Below are positions 19,288 through 26,537 of a stretch of 64,000 nucleotides of DNA, piece after piece. A program made the translations under genes and the position numbers. Below the pieces are notes generated by a model, which ran no database searches, was not told the origin of the DNA, and saw only the letters and a program-made list of their open reading frames with translations. The DNA lies in NCBI RefSeq assembly GCF_900111805.1, contig NZ_FOJN01000017.1, forward strand, positions 1 through 64,000. Reading direction: 5' to 3'. Source of the DNA: Rhodococcoides kroppenstedtii (lineage in GTDB: Bacteria > Actinomycetota > Actinomycetes > Mycobacteriales > Mycobacteriaceae). Within the stretch, counting starts at the first letter, position 1; each line of letters starts with the position of its first letter.

Positions 19288-19320
19288 GGCACCCAGTGTC
19301 CCCATCGGACTCGGCCGACG

Positions 19321-19360
19321 CTTGACTTCACGCGACAAGTCCTTGACTCTGTGCGACATG
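19321..19360 (+). promoter_or_regulatory. Tandem AraC-type operator, 21-bp period
   Basis: Direct repeats CTTGACTTCACGCGACAAG (19321-19339) and CTTGACTCTGTGCGACATG (19342-19360). The 21-bp period (two helical turns) is typical of AraC-family sites. The second copy ends in the ATG of the araC-type gene, so binding could repress it while acting on the divergent monooxygenase. Confidence 0.7.
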
Positions 19361-20365
19361 CCCGCCATCAGATCCGCCGGCCTCCGAGGCTTCCGCGCCG
19401 CGGTGGCGGAACTCGGTGGCGACGCCGAAGCGTTCGCCCGGACCGCCGGGCTGCCGGTGGCCGCGCTGGACGCGGACGACCTCCTCGTGGAGGACATCGC
19501 CATGGCGGCCACCCTCGAGGTGGCGGCCAACGCCCTGCAGTGCCCCGACCTGGGACTGCGCATCGCCCGCCGGCAGGACCTCGGGATGCTGGGGCCGCTC
19601 GCGCTGGCCATCCAGAACTCGTCCACCGTCGGCGAGGCGCTCGAGTGCACCGAGCGGTACCTCTTCGTGCACGCGCAGTCGCTCTCGCTCGCCGTGGAGG
19701 AGGATCCGTACGGCGCCCCGGGCGTGGTGGCCCTGCGGTACGGCGTGCCCGCGGGCCTGATCGCGCCGATCCAGGGCACCGATCTCGGGCTGGGCTTCCT
19801 GCACCGCGCGACCGTCGCGCTCGTCGGCGGCCCCTACGGGCTGCGGTCGGTGGAACTGCCGTACGACCCGCCCGCTCCTCTCGAGGTCTACGAGCGGTTC
19901 TTTGGCGTCGCCGTCCGTCCCGGCCGAGCCGCGGCCCTGTTGCGGGTGCCGGCGACCCTGGCCGCGCGGCCCCTGCACGGCGGCGACGACGCGCTGCGCC
20001 GCCTGGCGTTGGCGTTCCTCGCGCAATCGGGTCCGGGCGGGGGCCCCGAGGTGTCCCCCCGCGTCCGAGCCATCGTCGGCCAGTCCCTCGGCACCGGTGT
20101 GCCGACGGTGTCCGGCGCCGCGCACCTGCTCTCGATGCACCCGCGGACCCTGCAACGTCGACTGGCCGACGAGGGCACGTCGTTCGGCGCGATCCTGGAC
20201 GACGCGCGCCGCGACGAGGCTCGGCGCTACCTCACCACCACCGACCTGCCGATGACGCAGATCGCCGCCGCCGTCGGGCTGGCCGAACAGTCGACGTTCA
20301 CGCGAGCCTGTCGCCGCTGGTGGGGCCGGACCCCGACGGACGTCAGACGTCGAGGAACACCCTGA
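19358..20365 (+). CDS. AraC-family transcriptional regulator (Arabinose_bd N-domain type)
   Basis: A 335-residue regulator. Residues ~15-195 form the Arabinose_bd-type sensor domain (LGLRIARRQDLGMLGPLALA, GTDLGLGFLHRA). The C-terminal ~90 residues are a double HTH, with HLLSMHPRTLQRRLADEG and a second helix pair in TQIAAAVGLAEQSTFTRACRRWWG. This subgroup often controls neighbouring oxidoreductases or lipases. It is divergent from the Baeyer-Villiger monooxygenase. ATG 19358 is inside the last base pairs of the tandem operator, suggesting autoregulation. Confidence 0.92.
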   Translation: MPAIRSAGLRGFRAAVAELGGDAEAFARTAGLPVAALDADDLLVEDIAMAATLEVAANALQCPDLGLRIARRQDLGMLGPLALAIQNSSTVGEALECTERYLFVHAQSLSLAVEEDPYGAPGVVALRYGVPAGLIAPIQGTDLGLGFLHRATVALVGGPYGLRSVELPYDPPAPLEVYERFFGVAVRPGRAAALLRVPATLAARPLHGGDDALRRLALAFLAQSGPGGGPEVSPRVRAIVGQSLGTGVPTVSGAAHLLSMHPRTLQRRLADEGTSFGAILDDARRDEARRYLTTTDLPMTQIAAAVGLAEQSTFTRACRRWWGRTPTDVRRRGTP

Positions 20366-20374
20366 TGGGTGGGC

Positions 20375-21052
20375 TCAGCCGAACTCGGTCGACGGCACGT
20401 CGGTCTCGTCGCCGGTGATCGCGGCGACAATGCGGTCGGCGACCACGTCCGGATCGAGTCCCTCGGGCATCCGCGGCGCCTCGCCGGCCACCGGTCGCGT
20501 CGCGAGACCGGTCTCGGTGTGCGGCGGTCGGACGTCGACGATGCGGATCTTCCGACGTCGGGCCTCGGGGCGCGTCGCCGCGAGGAACGCGCCGATGCCG
20601 GCCTTGGACGCGCTGTACGCGGCCATGCCTCCGACGGGTTTCTCGGCCACGACGGCGCCGAGGTTGACCACCACGCCGCCTTCCTCGACCGCGCCGAGCG
20701 CGGCGCGGACCAGGCGCAACGGTGCGATGAGGTTGACGAGCAGCAGATCGTCGACCGTGTCGTCGTCGACCTCGGCCGCGGGGCCGAAGGCCACCACGCC
20801 GGACGCGATCACCACCCCGTCGAGACGGCCCGCGTGCTCAGCGGCCTCGGCGACGAATCGCCCCGGCACCGTCGGGTCGATGAGGTCCCCCGTGAGCACG
20901 TGCGCGTCGGCGCCGCCCACGTTGGCGACCCGGTCCGCGTCGCGTCCGGCCAGGGAGACCGACGCGCCGGCGTCCCGGAGCCGCCGAACGATGCGCTGTC
21001 CGAGCGCGCCGGATGCCCCCACCACCAGGAAGTGCTTGCTGCCGAGGTCCAT
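20375..21052 (-). CDS. Short-chain dehydrogenase/reductase (Rv1856c-like)
   Basis: A 225-residue SDR with the cofactor motif VVGASGALG (10-18), GVVIASGVVAFG replacing the NAG motif, and YSASK as catalytic Tyr/Lys. The substrate is unknown. ATG 21052 lies one base after the stop of the upstream LLM gene, so the two form an operon. The pair next to ndh mirrors M. tuberculosis Rv1854c-Rv1855c-Rv1856c order. It converges with the araC-type gene, nine bases apart. Confidence 0.87.
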   Translation of the reverse strand: MDLGSKHFLVVGASGALGQRIVRRLRDAGASVSLAGRDADRVANVGGADAHVLTGDLIDPTVPGRFVAEAAEHAGRLDGVVIASGVVAFGPAAEVDDDTVDDLLLVNLIAPLRLVRAALGAVEEGGVVVNLGAVVAEKPVGGMAAYSASKAGIGAFLAATRPEARRRKIRIVDVRPPHTETGLATRPVAGEAPRMPEGLDPDVVADRIVAAITGDETDVPSTEFG

Positions 21053-21053
21053 C

Positions 21054-21929
21054 TCACGCCCCCATCTCGGCGAGTGGAGCCACCACGGCAGCCGTCGCCG
21101 CCCGAGCCCATCCCGCCGGATCGTCGCCGTGCGGGTTCAGGCAGACCGTGTCGATGCCCATCGCGGCGTAGGTCTCCATCTCGCGGAGGAACCCGTCGCG
21201 ATCGGCGACCGGGTCGAGGGAGGAGATGATGGTCTTCTCGATCTCGTCGGGATTGCGTCCTTCGCGCTCGCAGTGCTCGCGCAGCACGGCGAGCTTGTGC
21301 GCCACGGTGTCGGTGTCCGCGGCGAACAGGTTGCAGAGCGAGGCGTAGCGGGCCACGAACGCGAGGGTCTTCTTCTCGCCCGACCCGCCCACCATGATCG
21401 GCGGGGCCGGCGACTGCAGCGGCCGGGGTTCGCAGATGGTCTCCTCGAGGGAGTAGTGCGCACCGCGATACGGGCCGTCGTCGTCGCTCCACATCTGCCG
21501 CACGATCTGCAGGGTCTCCTCGAGCCGCTCGAACCGCTCCTTCATCGGCGGGAACGGGACACCGAGACCCTTGTGCTCACGCTCGTACCACGCGGCGCCG
21601 ATGCCGAGCATCGCGCGCCCGCCCGAGAGCACGTCGAGCGTGGTGACGGTCTTCGCGAGCAACCCGGGATGCCGGTAGGTCACTCCCGTCACCAGCAGGC
21701 CGAGCCGGATCGACTCGGTCCGACCGGCCAGGAACCCCAGGCCGGTGTACCCCTCGAGCATCGGGTCCTGCGCGGTGGCGAGGTTCTCCATCTGGAACCA
21801 ATGGTCCATCAGGGTGAACAGCGTGCACCCGCCGTCCTCGGCGGCGCGGGCGGTGTCGGACAGCAGGGTCGCCGTCGCGGCCGCACCGCCCGGGTAGGAG
21901 AAATACGGGTAGTGGACGGCGAGATGCAC
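21054..21929 (-). CDS. LLM-class F420-dependent oxidoreductase (Rv1855c-like)
   Basis: A 291-residue luciferase-like protein: LAVHYPYFSYPGG at the start, LFTLMDHWFQM, LGLLVTGVTYRHPGLLAKTV, GIGAAWYEREHKGLGVPFP and PPIMVGGSGEKKTL, all hallmarks of F420-dependent LLM enzymes. The substrate is not predictable. GTG 21929 is where homology starts. It is the first gene of a two-gene operon with the SDR and is divergent from ndh, as in mycobacteria. Confidence 0.9.
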   Translation of the reverse strand: MHLAVHYPYFSYPGGAAATATLLSDTARAAEDGGCTLFTLMDHWFQMENLATAQDPMLEGYTGLGFLAGRTESIRLGLLVTGVTYRHPGLLAKTVTTLDVLSGGRAMLGIGAAWYEREHKGLGVPFPPMKERFERLEETLQIVRQMWSDDDGPYRGAHYSLEETICEPRPLQSPAPPIMVGGSGEKKTLAFVARYASLCNLFAADTDTVAHKLAVLREHCEREGRNPDEIEKTIISSLDPVADRDGFLREMETYAAMGIDTVCLNPHGDDPAGWARAATAAVVAPLAEMGA

Positions 21930-22106
21930 GGCTGATCCTCTCGTTCCGGCGGTCACCGAGTGTGCCCGGTCACCGATGCTTCGGTCACACCGGAGCGTAC
22001 GGACGAGTCGGATCGGGAACCCCCATGTCGGGCTCGCGCGAATCCTGTCGGGACGGAAGACTAGCGTTGAGCCGTACACCGGACCTTTTTTCTAGGAGCG
22101 ATACAC

Positions 22107-23621
22107 ATGAGCGAGACGAACGAGAAGAAGCGCCACCACGTCGTCGTCATCGGTTCCGGCTTCGGTGGCCTCTTCGGCACGCAGGCGCTCAAGCGGGCCG
22201 ACGTCGACGTCACGCTCATCGCCCGCACCACCCACCACCTGTTCCAGCCGTTGCTGTACCAGGTGGCCACCGGCATCCTGTCCGTCGGCGAGATCGCCCC
22301 GGCCACCCGCGTCATCCTGCGCAAGCAGAAGAACGCCGAGGTGCTGATGGGCGACGTCGAGCGGATCGATCTGACGAACAACACCGTCACGTCGCGACTG
22401 CTCGAGCGGGAGACGGTGACCCACTTCGACAGCCTGATCGTGGCCGCCGGAGCGCAGCAGTCGTACTTCGGCAACGATCACTTCGCCGAGTTCGCCCCCG
22501 GCATGAAGACCATCGACGACGCTCTCGAGCTCCGTGGGCGCATTCTCGGCGCGTTCGAGCAGGCCGAGCTGTCCACCGATCCGGCCGAGCGCGAGCGTCT
22601 CATGACTTTCGTCGTGGTCGGCGCCGGCCCCACCGGTGTCGAGCTGGCCGGCCAGATTTCCGAACTCGCGACCCGCACGCTCGACGGCGCATTCCGCAAC
22701 ATCGACGCGCGCGACGCCAAGGTGGTCCTTCTCGACGCGGCCCCCGCAGTGCTGCCGCCGATGGGCAAGAAGCTGGGCGAGAAGGCCGCGAACCGCCTCC
22801 GCAAGCTCGGTGTGGACATCCAGCTGAACGCGATGGTCACCGGAGTGGACAACGACGGCATCACGGTCAAGGACAAGGACGGCAGCGAGCGCCGCATCGA
22901 GGCGCAGTGCAAGGTCTGGTCGGCCGGCGTGCAGGCGAGCCCGCTCGGCAAGCAGCTCGCCGAGCAGTCCGACGGCACGGAGGTCGACCGCGCCGGTCGC
23001 GTCATCGTCGAGCCCGATCTCACGGTCAAGGGCCACCCGAACGTCTTCGTCGTGGGCGACATGATGTCCGTGCCGGACGTCCCGGGCATGGCGCAGGGCG
23101 CCATCCAGGGCGCTCGCTATGCCGCCAAGGCCATCAAGGCCGGCCTCGACGGGCAGGAGCCGAGCCAGCGCAAGCCGTTCTCCTACTTCGACAAGGGCTC
23201 GATGGCCACCGTGTCGCGGTTCAGCGCGGTCTGCAAGGTGGGCAAGCTCGAGTTCGGCGGCTTCATCGCCTGGGTCGCGTGGCTGGGCCTGCACCTCTTC
23301 TACCAGGTGGGATACCGCAACCGGCTCACCACGGTCATCTCGTGGTTCGTGACGTTCCTCGGCCGCGGACGTGCGCAGATGGCGTCGACGGAACAGCAGG
23401 TGTTCGCCCGACTGGCCATCGAACAACTCAATTCACTGGAGAAGGAGAACCGCATCGACGACGCTGCTCTCCCCACGCGCACCATCGACGCGAACTCGGC
23501 GGCGGGACGTCGGGATTCGAAGGCCGACGCCGACGCCGAGGGGCGACGCAAGCAGGTCGACAGCACGGAGAAGCGGGCGGCGTCGGGGGCGTCCCCGACC
23601 AGCGCCGAACGCGCGGGCTGA
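22107..23621 (+). CDS. ndh: Type II NADH dehydrogenase
   Basis: A 504-residue non-proton-pumping NADH:menaquinone oxidoreductase. The FAD motif GSGFGG is at 16-21, and the NADH motif VVVGAGPTGVELAG at about 171-184. Quinone-site sequence AQGAIQGARYAAKAI is present. Residues ~385-418 form the amphipathic membrane anchor (WVAWLGLHLFYQVGYRNR). The extreme C-terminus is a charged tail. An AGGAG ribosome site precedes the ATG. It feeds electrons from NADH into the respiratory chain at the inner face of the membrane. Confidence 0.96.
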   Translation: MSETNEKKRHHVVVIGSGFGGLFGTQALKRADVDVTLIARTTHHLFQPLLYQVATGILSVGEIAPATRVILRKQKNAEVLMGDVERIDLTNNTVTSRLLERETVTHFDSLIVAAGAQQSYFGNDHFAEFAPGMKTIDDALELRGRILGAFEQAELSTDPAERERLMTFVVVGAGPTGVELAGQISELATRTLDGAFRNIDARDAKVVLLDAAPAVLPPMGKKLGEKAANRLRKLGVDIQLNAMVTGVDNDGITVKDKDGSERRIEAQCKVWSAGVQASPLGKQLAEQSDGTEVDRAGRVIVEPDLTVKGHPNVFVVGDMMSVPDVPGMAQGAIQGARYAAKAIKAGLDGQEPSQRKPFSYFDKGSMATVSRFSAVCKVGKLEFGGFIAWVAWLGLHLFYQVGYRNRLTTVISWFVTFLGRGRAQMASTEQQVFARLAIEQLNSLEKENRIDDAALPTRTIDANSAAGRRDSKADADAEGRRKQVDSTEKRAASGASPTSAERAG

Positions 23622-23635
23622 TCGGGGACGGAAGA

Positions 23636-24091
23636 TCAGCGCCCGATGCTGCCCGTGTCGGCGATGTTCTGCAGGCGGACCTGACCGCGGGCGATCGGGC
23701 GGTTCTGCTCGTCCGTGATCGTGACCAGCCAGAGCTGCTGGGTGCGTCCTCGGTGGATCGGGGTCGCCTCACCGGTCAGGACTCCCTCCCGCGCGGCACG
23801 GAGGAAGTCCGTGGAGTTGTTGACACCCACCACGTGGCCGTCCTGGAACCACAGCCCGGCCCCGGTGCTGGCGAGTGACTCCACCACGGCGCAGTGCACG
23901 CCGCCGTGCACGATGCCGAACGGCTGCAGCAACTCGGGGCGCACCTCGTAAGTGGCGGTCACGCGGTCGGGGCCCAGCTCGACGAAGCGCAGGCCGAGGA
24001 GTTTGCCGAAGCCGGTGTCGAGAAGGGTGGCCATGTCCGGGCTCACGTCCGCGTGCGACGGGCGGGGAGCGTCGGGGTCGGTGGAGGTCAT
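23636..24091 (-). CDS. PaaI-family hotdog thioesterase (Rv1847-like)
   Basis: A 151-residue hotdog-fold acyl-CoA thioesterase. The family motif HGGVHCAVVESLAS is at about 65-78, with WFQDGHVVGVNNSTDFLRA downstream. It probably cleaves CoA thioesters of aryl or medium-chain acyl groups. ATG 24091 is used; a TTG four codons upstream (24103) is possible and has a GAGG motif. It converges with ndh. The upstream 130 bp hold a long hairpin and an iron-type palindromic promoter, discussed as a small RNA. Confidence 0.87.
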   Translation of the reverse strand: MTSTDPDAPRPSHADVSPDMATLLDTGFGKLLGLRFVELGPDRVTATYEVRPELLQPFGIVHGGVHCAVVESLASTGAGLWFQDGHVVGVNNSTDFLRAAREGVLTGEATPIHRGRTQQLWLVTITDEQNRPIARGQVRLQNIADTGSIGR

Positions 24092-24126
24092 TGCTTCAGT
24101 CAATCAACCTCGGTGGATCGGATGCA

Positions 24127-24166
24127 CGGTGGGCCTCGCGAACGTCACTGTTCGCGAGGCCCACCG
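24127..24166 (-). terminator. Perfect 17-bp hairpin (terminator, or 3' end of small RNA)
   Basis: Arms 24127-24143 and 24150-24166 are perfectly complementary over 17 bp with a six-base loop. It lies after the FhuF-like gene and before the thioesterase gene, both on the minus strand. No T-run follows. It can end both the FhuF-like message and the proposed small RNA. Confidence 0.75.
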
Positions 24167-24217
24167 GGGCGCGGACCGGGTGTCACTGCAGCCCTCAGGA
24201 CTCCGCTCGATCCGACG
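24127..24217 (-). ncRNA. Candidate iron-regulated small RNA, about 90 nt
   Basis: Minus-strand promoter ATGACT (24247-24252), 17-bp spacer, TATAGT (24224-24229) predicts a start near 24217. The transcript would end at the perfect 17-bp hairpin 24127-24166, giving about 90 nt with no open frame of note. The 17-bp spacer is itself a perfect palindrome resembling an IdeR box. In M. tuberculosis the iron-controlled sRNA MrsI (ncRv11846) lies, as I recall, just before the thioesterase gene Rv1847, the same relative position as here. Not proven; sequence likeness to MrsI was not tested. Confidence 0.5.
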
Positions 24218-24228
24218 TGTCGAACTAT

Positions 24229-24247
24229 ATAGGACAGGCTGTCCTAA
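24229..24247 (-). promoter_or_regulatory. Symmetric IdeR-like operator between -35 and -10
   Basis: Plus-strand ATAGGACAGGCTGTCCTAA agrees with the IdeR consensus at 14 of 19 positions; four of the five differences (positions 6, 7, 13, 14) are symmetric and so keep the palindrome. The core TAGGACAG-G-CTGTCCTA exactly fills the spacer of the candidate small-RNA promoter and overlaps the stop of the FhuF-like gene. Confidence 0.6.
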
Positions 24248-24936
24248 GTCATGCGTGTCGATCCGGCTCGTACCGGAATGCCGATGTCGGTGAACGCGTC
24301 GAGCAGCACCTGACCTCGGCGCCACCCTTCCTCCGCGTCCACGGTGCCCAGATGCGGGATTCGCACGGAGGCGCCCAGTACCGAGTCGCCGACGATGCGT
24401 CCGACGGCGTCCGCGTCGATCGGGCCGAGCGTCGACAGTCCGCGGGTCACCGCGTGCAGAGATCGCGACGCGCGGTGCGCGGTCCAGGCCGCGAGCGACC
24501 GTTCGCACGGCAGGGACACCACGCCGGCGCGCCCCGCGAGTGACCCGCTGTCACGCAGCACGAGGTCCCACACCCCGACCCAGTCGATACCGCAGTCGCT
24601 GTCGAGGTGAATCCAGACGTTCTCCGGACCCGGATCCCAAACCCGTCCGACGCCGACGAACGAGGCCGCGACCCGGCCGACGACACAGTGGACGAGGTCG
24701 GCGGCGACCCCGAGCACGGCCTGCGCCGGATCGCCCCGATCGGCCATCGCTCTCGCCTGCAGGGCCGCGAACCGGCCCGACGACTCCCCCGAGGTCAGCG
24801 CCCACCAGCGGCGCTTGGTCTGGTGACGCATGTTCGCCACGGCGTACACCCGGGGAGCTGCGGGGTCGAGGTCACGCAGCCACGTCATGGCCCGATCGAA
24901 CTCGCCCGCCACTCCGACCTCGTCGACGACGGTCAT
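24244..24936 (-). CDS. FhuF-like siderophore-iron protein without the usual cysteine tail
   Basis: A 230-residue protein that resembles the FhuF ferric-siderophore reductase family in its middle part: ADLVHCVVGRVAASFVGVG, WDPGPENVWIHLDSDCG and VVSLPCERSLAAWTAHRAS. Classical FhuF ends in a CCxxC-type cluster that binds 2Fe-2S; this protein ends GIPVRAGSTRMT with no such cluster. It may act in iron release by another route or as a structural partner. An IdeR box lies just before the ATG (24936), and the siderophore importer is divergent on the other side, so a role in iron use is well supported. Confidence 0.7.
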   Translation of the reverse strand: MTVVDEVGVAGEFDRAMTWLRDLDPAAPRVYAVANMRHQTKRRWWALTSGESSGRFAALQARAMADRGDPAQAVLGVAADLVHCVVGRVAASFVGVGRVWDPGPENVWIHLDSDCGIDWVGVWDLVLRDSGSLAGRAGVVSLPCERSLAAWTAHRASRSLHAVTRGLSTLGPIDADAVGRIVGDSVLGASVRIPHLGTVDAEEGWRRGQVLLDAFTDIGIPVRAGSTRMT

Positions 24937-24956
24937 CGCACACCTCCGTTTCGAAT

Positions 24957-24975
24957 TGAGGTAAGCCTAACCTGA
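24957..24975 (-). promoter_or_regulatory. IdeR/DtxR iron box before FhuF-like gene
   Basis: Plus-strand TGAGGTAAGCCTAACCTGA, close to the IdeR consensus on both arms, 21 bp before the FhuF-like start. Confidence 0.78.
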
Positions 24976-25044
24976 TGAGATCCCGTACTTCGGCGTGGGA
25001 CCCGTCACAGACCCGAGGCGACCATCGCAGGGGCTCCGCAGGAC

Positions 25045-25063
25045 TATGGTTAGGCTTGCGTAA
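25045..25063 (+). promoter_or_regulatory. IdeR/DtxR iron box before RDD-FecCD permease operon
   Basis: TATGGTTAGGCTTGCGTAA agrees with the IdeR consensus at 14 of 19 positions. It lies 26 bp before the importer operon start at 25089. Confidence 0.68.
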
Positions 25064-25088
25064 CCCCGATCGACGACCAGGAGGCCCC

Positions 25089-26537
25089 GTGTCCGAGCGC
25101 ACCGCTCGCGTCTCGACGCTGCCCTCCGACCGCGACTACGCATCCCTCGATCGCCGGCCGCCGGGCGCGACGCCCCGACTGGTCGCGCTCGCCGTCGACG
25201 TGGCCCTGCCCGCTCTCCCCCTGGTCATCGGTGCCGTCGTCGTCCGCTCGCTGACCGACGCCAACGGCGGCGGCGAGATCGACCGCGCCGTGTTCGCGTC
25301 CCTCGCCGTGCTCGCCGCCGTCGGAATCGCGTACTGGAACCGCGGCATCCGGGACGGACGGGCCGGTCAGAGCGTCGGCAAGACCATGGCCGGACTCGTC
25401 CTGCGCGACCGAGACCACCGCGGTGCCATCGGCACTCGCGCCGCCTTCCGCCGCGACGGTCGCACGGCGGAGGTGGTCCGCACGGAGATCGCCGTCGCCG
25501 ACGGTTTCACCGCGATTCCACCCGACACGACCTCCGCCGCGACGCGGCGACGACGCACCGGCGGACTGCTCGTCCTCGCGATCGCACTGGTGCTGGTGGT
25601 CGCCATGTCCATTGCCGTCGGTGCCCGGCCGCTGACCTTCGCCGAGATCGCGCACGCCTTGCTGAACTCGACCGGAACCGACACCGACGTGATCGTGCGG
25701 TCGCTCCGCCTGCCGCGCACCGCCCTCGGACTGCTGGTCGGCATCGCCCTCGGCGTCGCGGGAGCACTGATCCAGGGCCACACCCGGAACCCGCTTGCCG
25801 ACGCCGGGCTCCTCGGGCTCAACGCGGGGGCGGCGTTCTTCGTCGTGATGGCCATCTATCTCTTCGGCATCACCTCGCCCGGCGGGTACCTCTGGTTCGC
25901 CTTCGCCGGCGCCGCGATCGCCAGCGTGGTCGTGTTCGGCAGCGCGTCCATCGGTGGTGGCCGGGCCAACCCCCTCTCCCTGGCGCTCGCCGGGGCCGCC
26001 GTGGCGTTCTTCCTCCAGGCCCTCACCAACGCGGTCGTCCTGCTCGATCAGGCCACGCTCGACAGCTACCGCTTCTGGATCGTCGGCTCCGTCTCCGGCC
26101 GGGGCATCGACATCTTCTGGACGGTGCTTCCCTTCGTCCTCGCCGGCCTCGTCGTCGCCGCAGCCGGCTCGCCGGCGCTCAACACCATCGGCCTCGGTGA
26201 CGACGTCGCCCGCTCGCTCGGCACCAACATCGCGCTGACCCGCACCGCGGGCATCGTCGCGATCACCCTGCTCACCGGCGCCGCCACCGCGGCCTGCGGT
26301 CCCATCGCCTTCGTCGGCCTGGTGGTCCCGCATATCGCGCGGTCGATCGTCGGACCGGACTACCGCTGGATCGTGCCCTTCTCCGGCGCGTTGGGCGGAC
26401 TGCTGCTCCTCGTCGCCGACGTCGTCGGACGCGTGGTCGTGCGTCCGGGCGAACTGCAGGTCGGCATCGTCCTCGCTCTGATCGGAGGGCCGTTCTTCAT
26501 CGCCCTCGTCCGGCGTCGGAAGCTGGTGGCGCTGTGA
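25089..26537 (+). CDS. Siderophore ABC permease (FecCD) with N-terminal RDD domain
   Basis: A 482-residue fusion. Residues ~28-115 form an RDD-type two-helix membrane domain: RLVALAVDVALPALPLVIG, a second helix, then GQSVGKTMAGLVLRDRD, the usual TxGK-like RDD end. Residues ~155-482 are a complete FecCD permease (RLPRTALGLLVGIALGVAGA, NPLADAGLLGLNAGAAF, FVGLVVPHIARSIVGPDY). The GTG at 25089 follows AGGAGG. It imports ferric siderophores with the next two gene products; the RDD part has no assigned role. GTGA overlap with the second permease. Confidence 0.92.
   Translation: MSERTARVSTLPSDRDYASLDRRPPGATPRLVALAVDVALPALPLVIGAVVVRSLTDANGGGEIDRAVFASLAVLAAVGIAYWNRGIRDGRAGQSVGKTMAGLVLRDRDHRGAIGTRAAFRRDGRTAEVVRTEIAVADGFTAIPPDTTSAATRRRRTGGLLVLAIALVLVVAMSIAVGARPLTFAEIAHALLNSTGTDTDVIVRSLRLPRTALGLLVGIALGVAGALIQGHTRNPLADAGLLGLNAGAAFFVVMAIYLFGITSPGGYLWFAFAGAAIASVVVFGSASIGGGRANPLSLALAGAAVAFFLQALTNAVVLLDQATLDSYRFWIVGSVSGRGIDIFWTVLPFVLAGLVVAAAGSPALNTIGLGDDVARSLGTNIALTRTAGIVAITLLTGAATAACGPIAFVGLVVPHIARSIVGPDYRWIVPFSGALGGLLLLVADVVGRVVVRPGELQVGIVLALIGGPFFIALVRRRKLVAL

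Noticed and set aside
17779-20365. ethA-ethR pair
   Set aside because: The monooxygenase is EthA-like, but the divergent regulator is AraC-family, not the TetR-type EthR.
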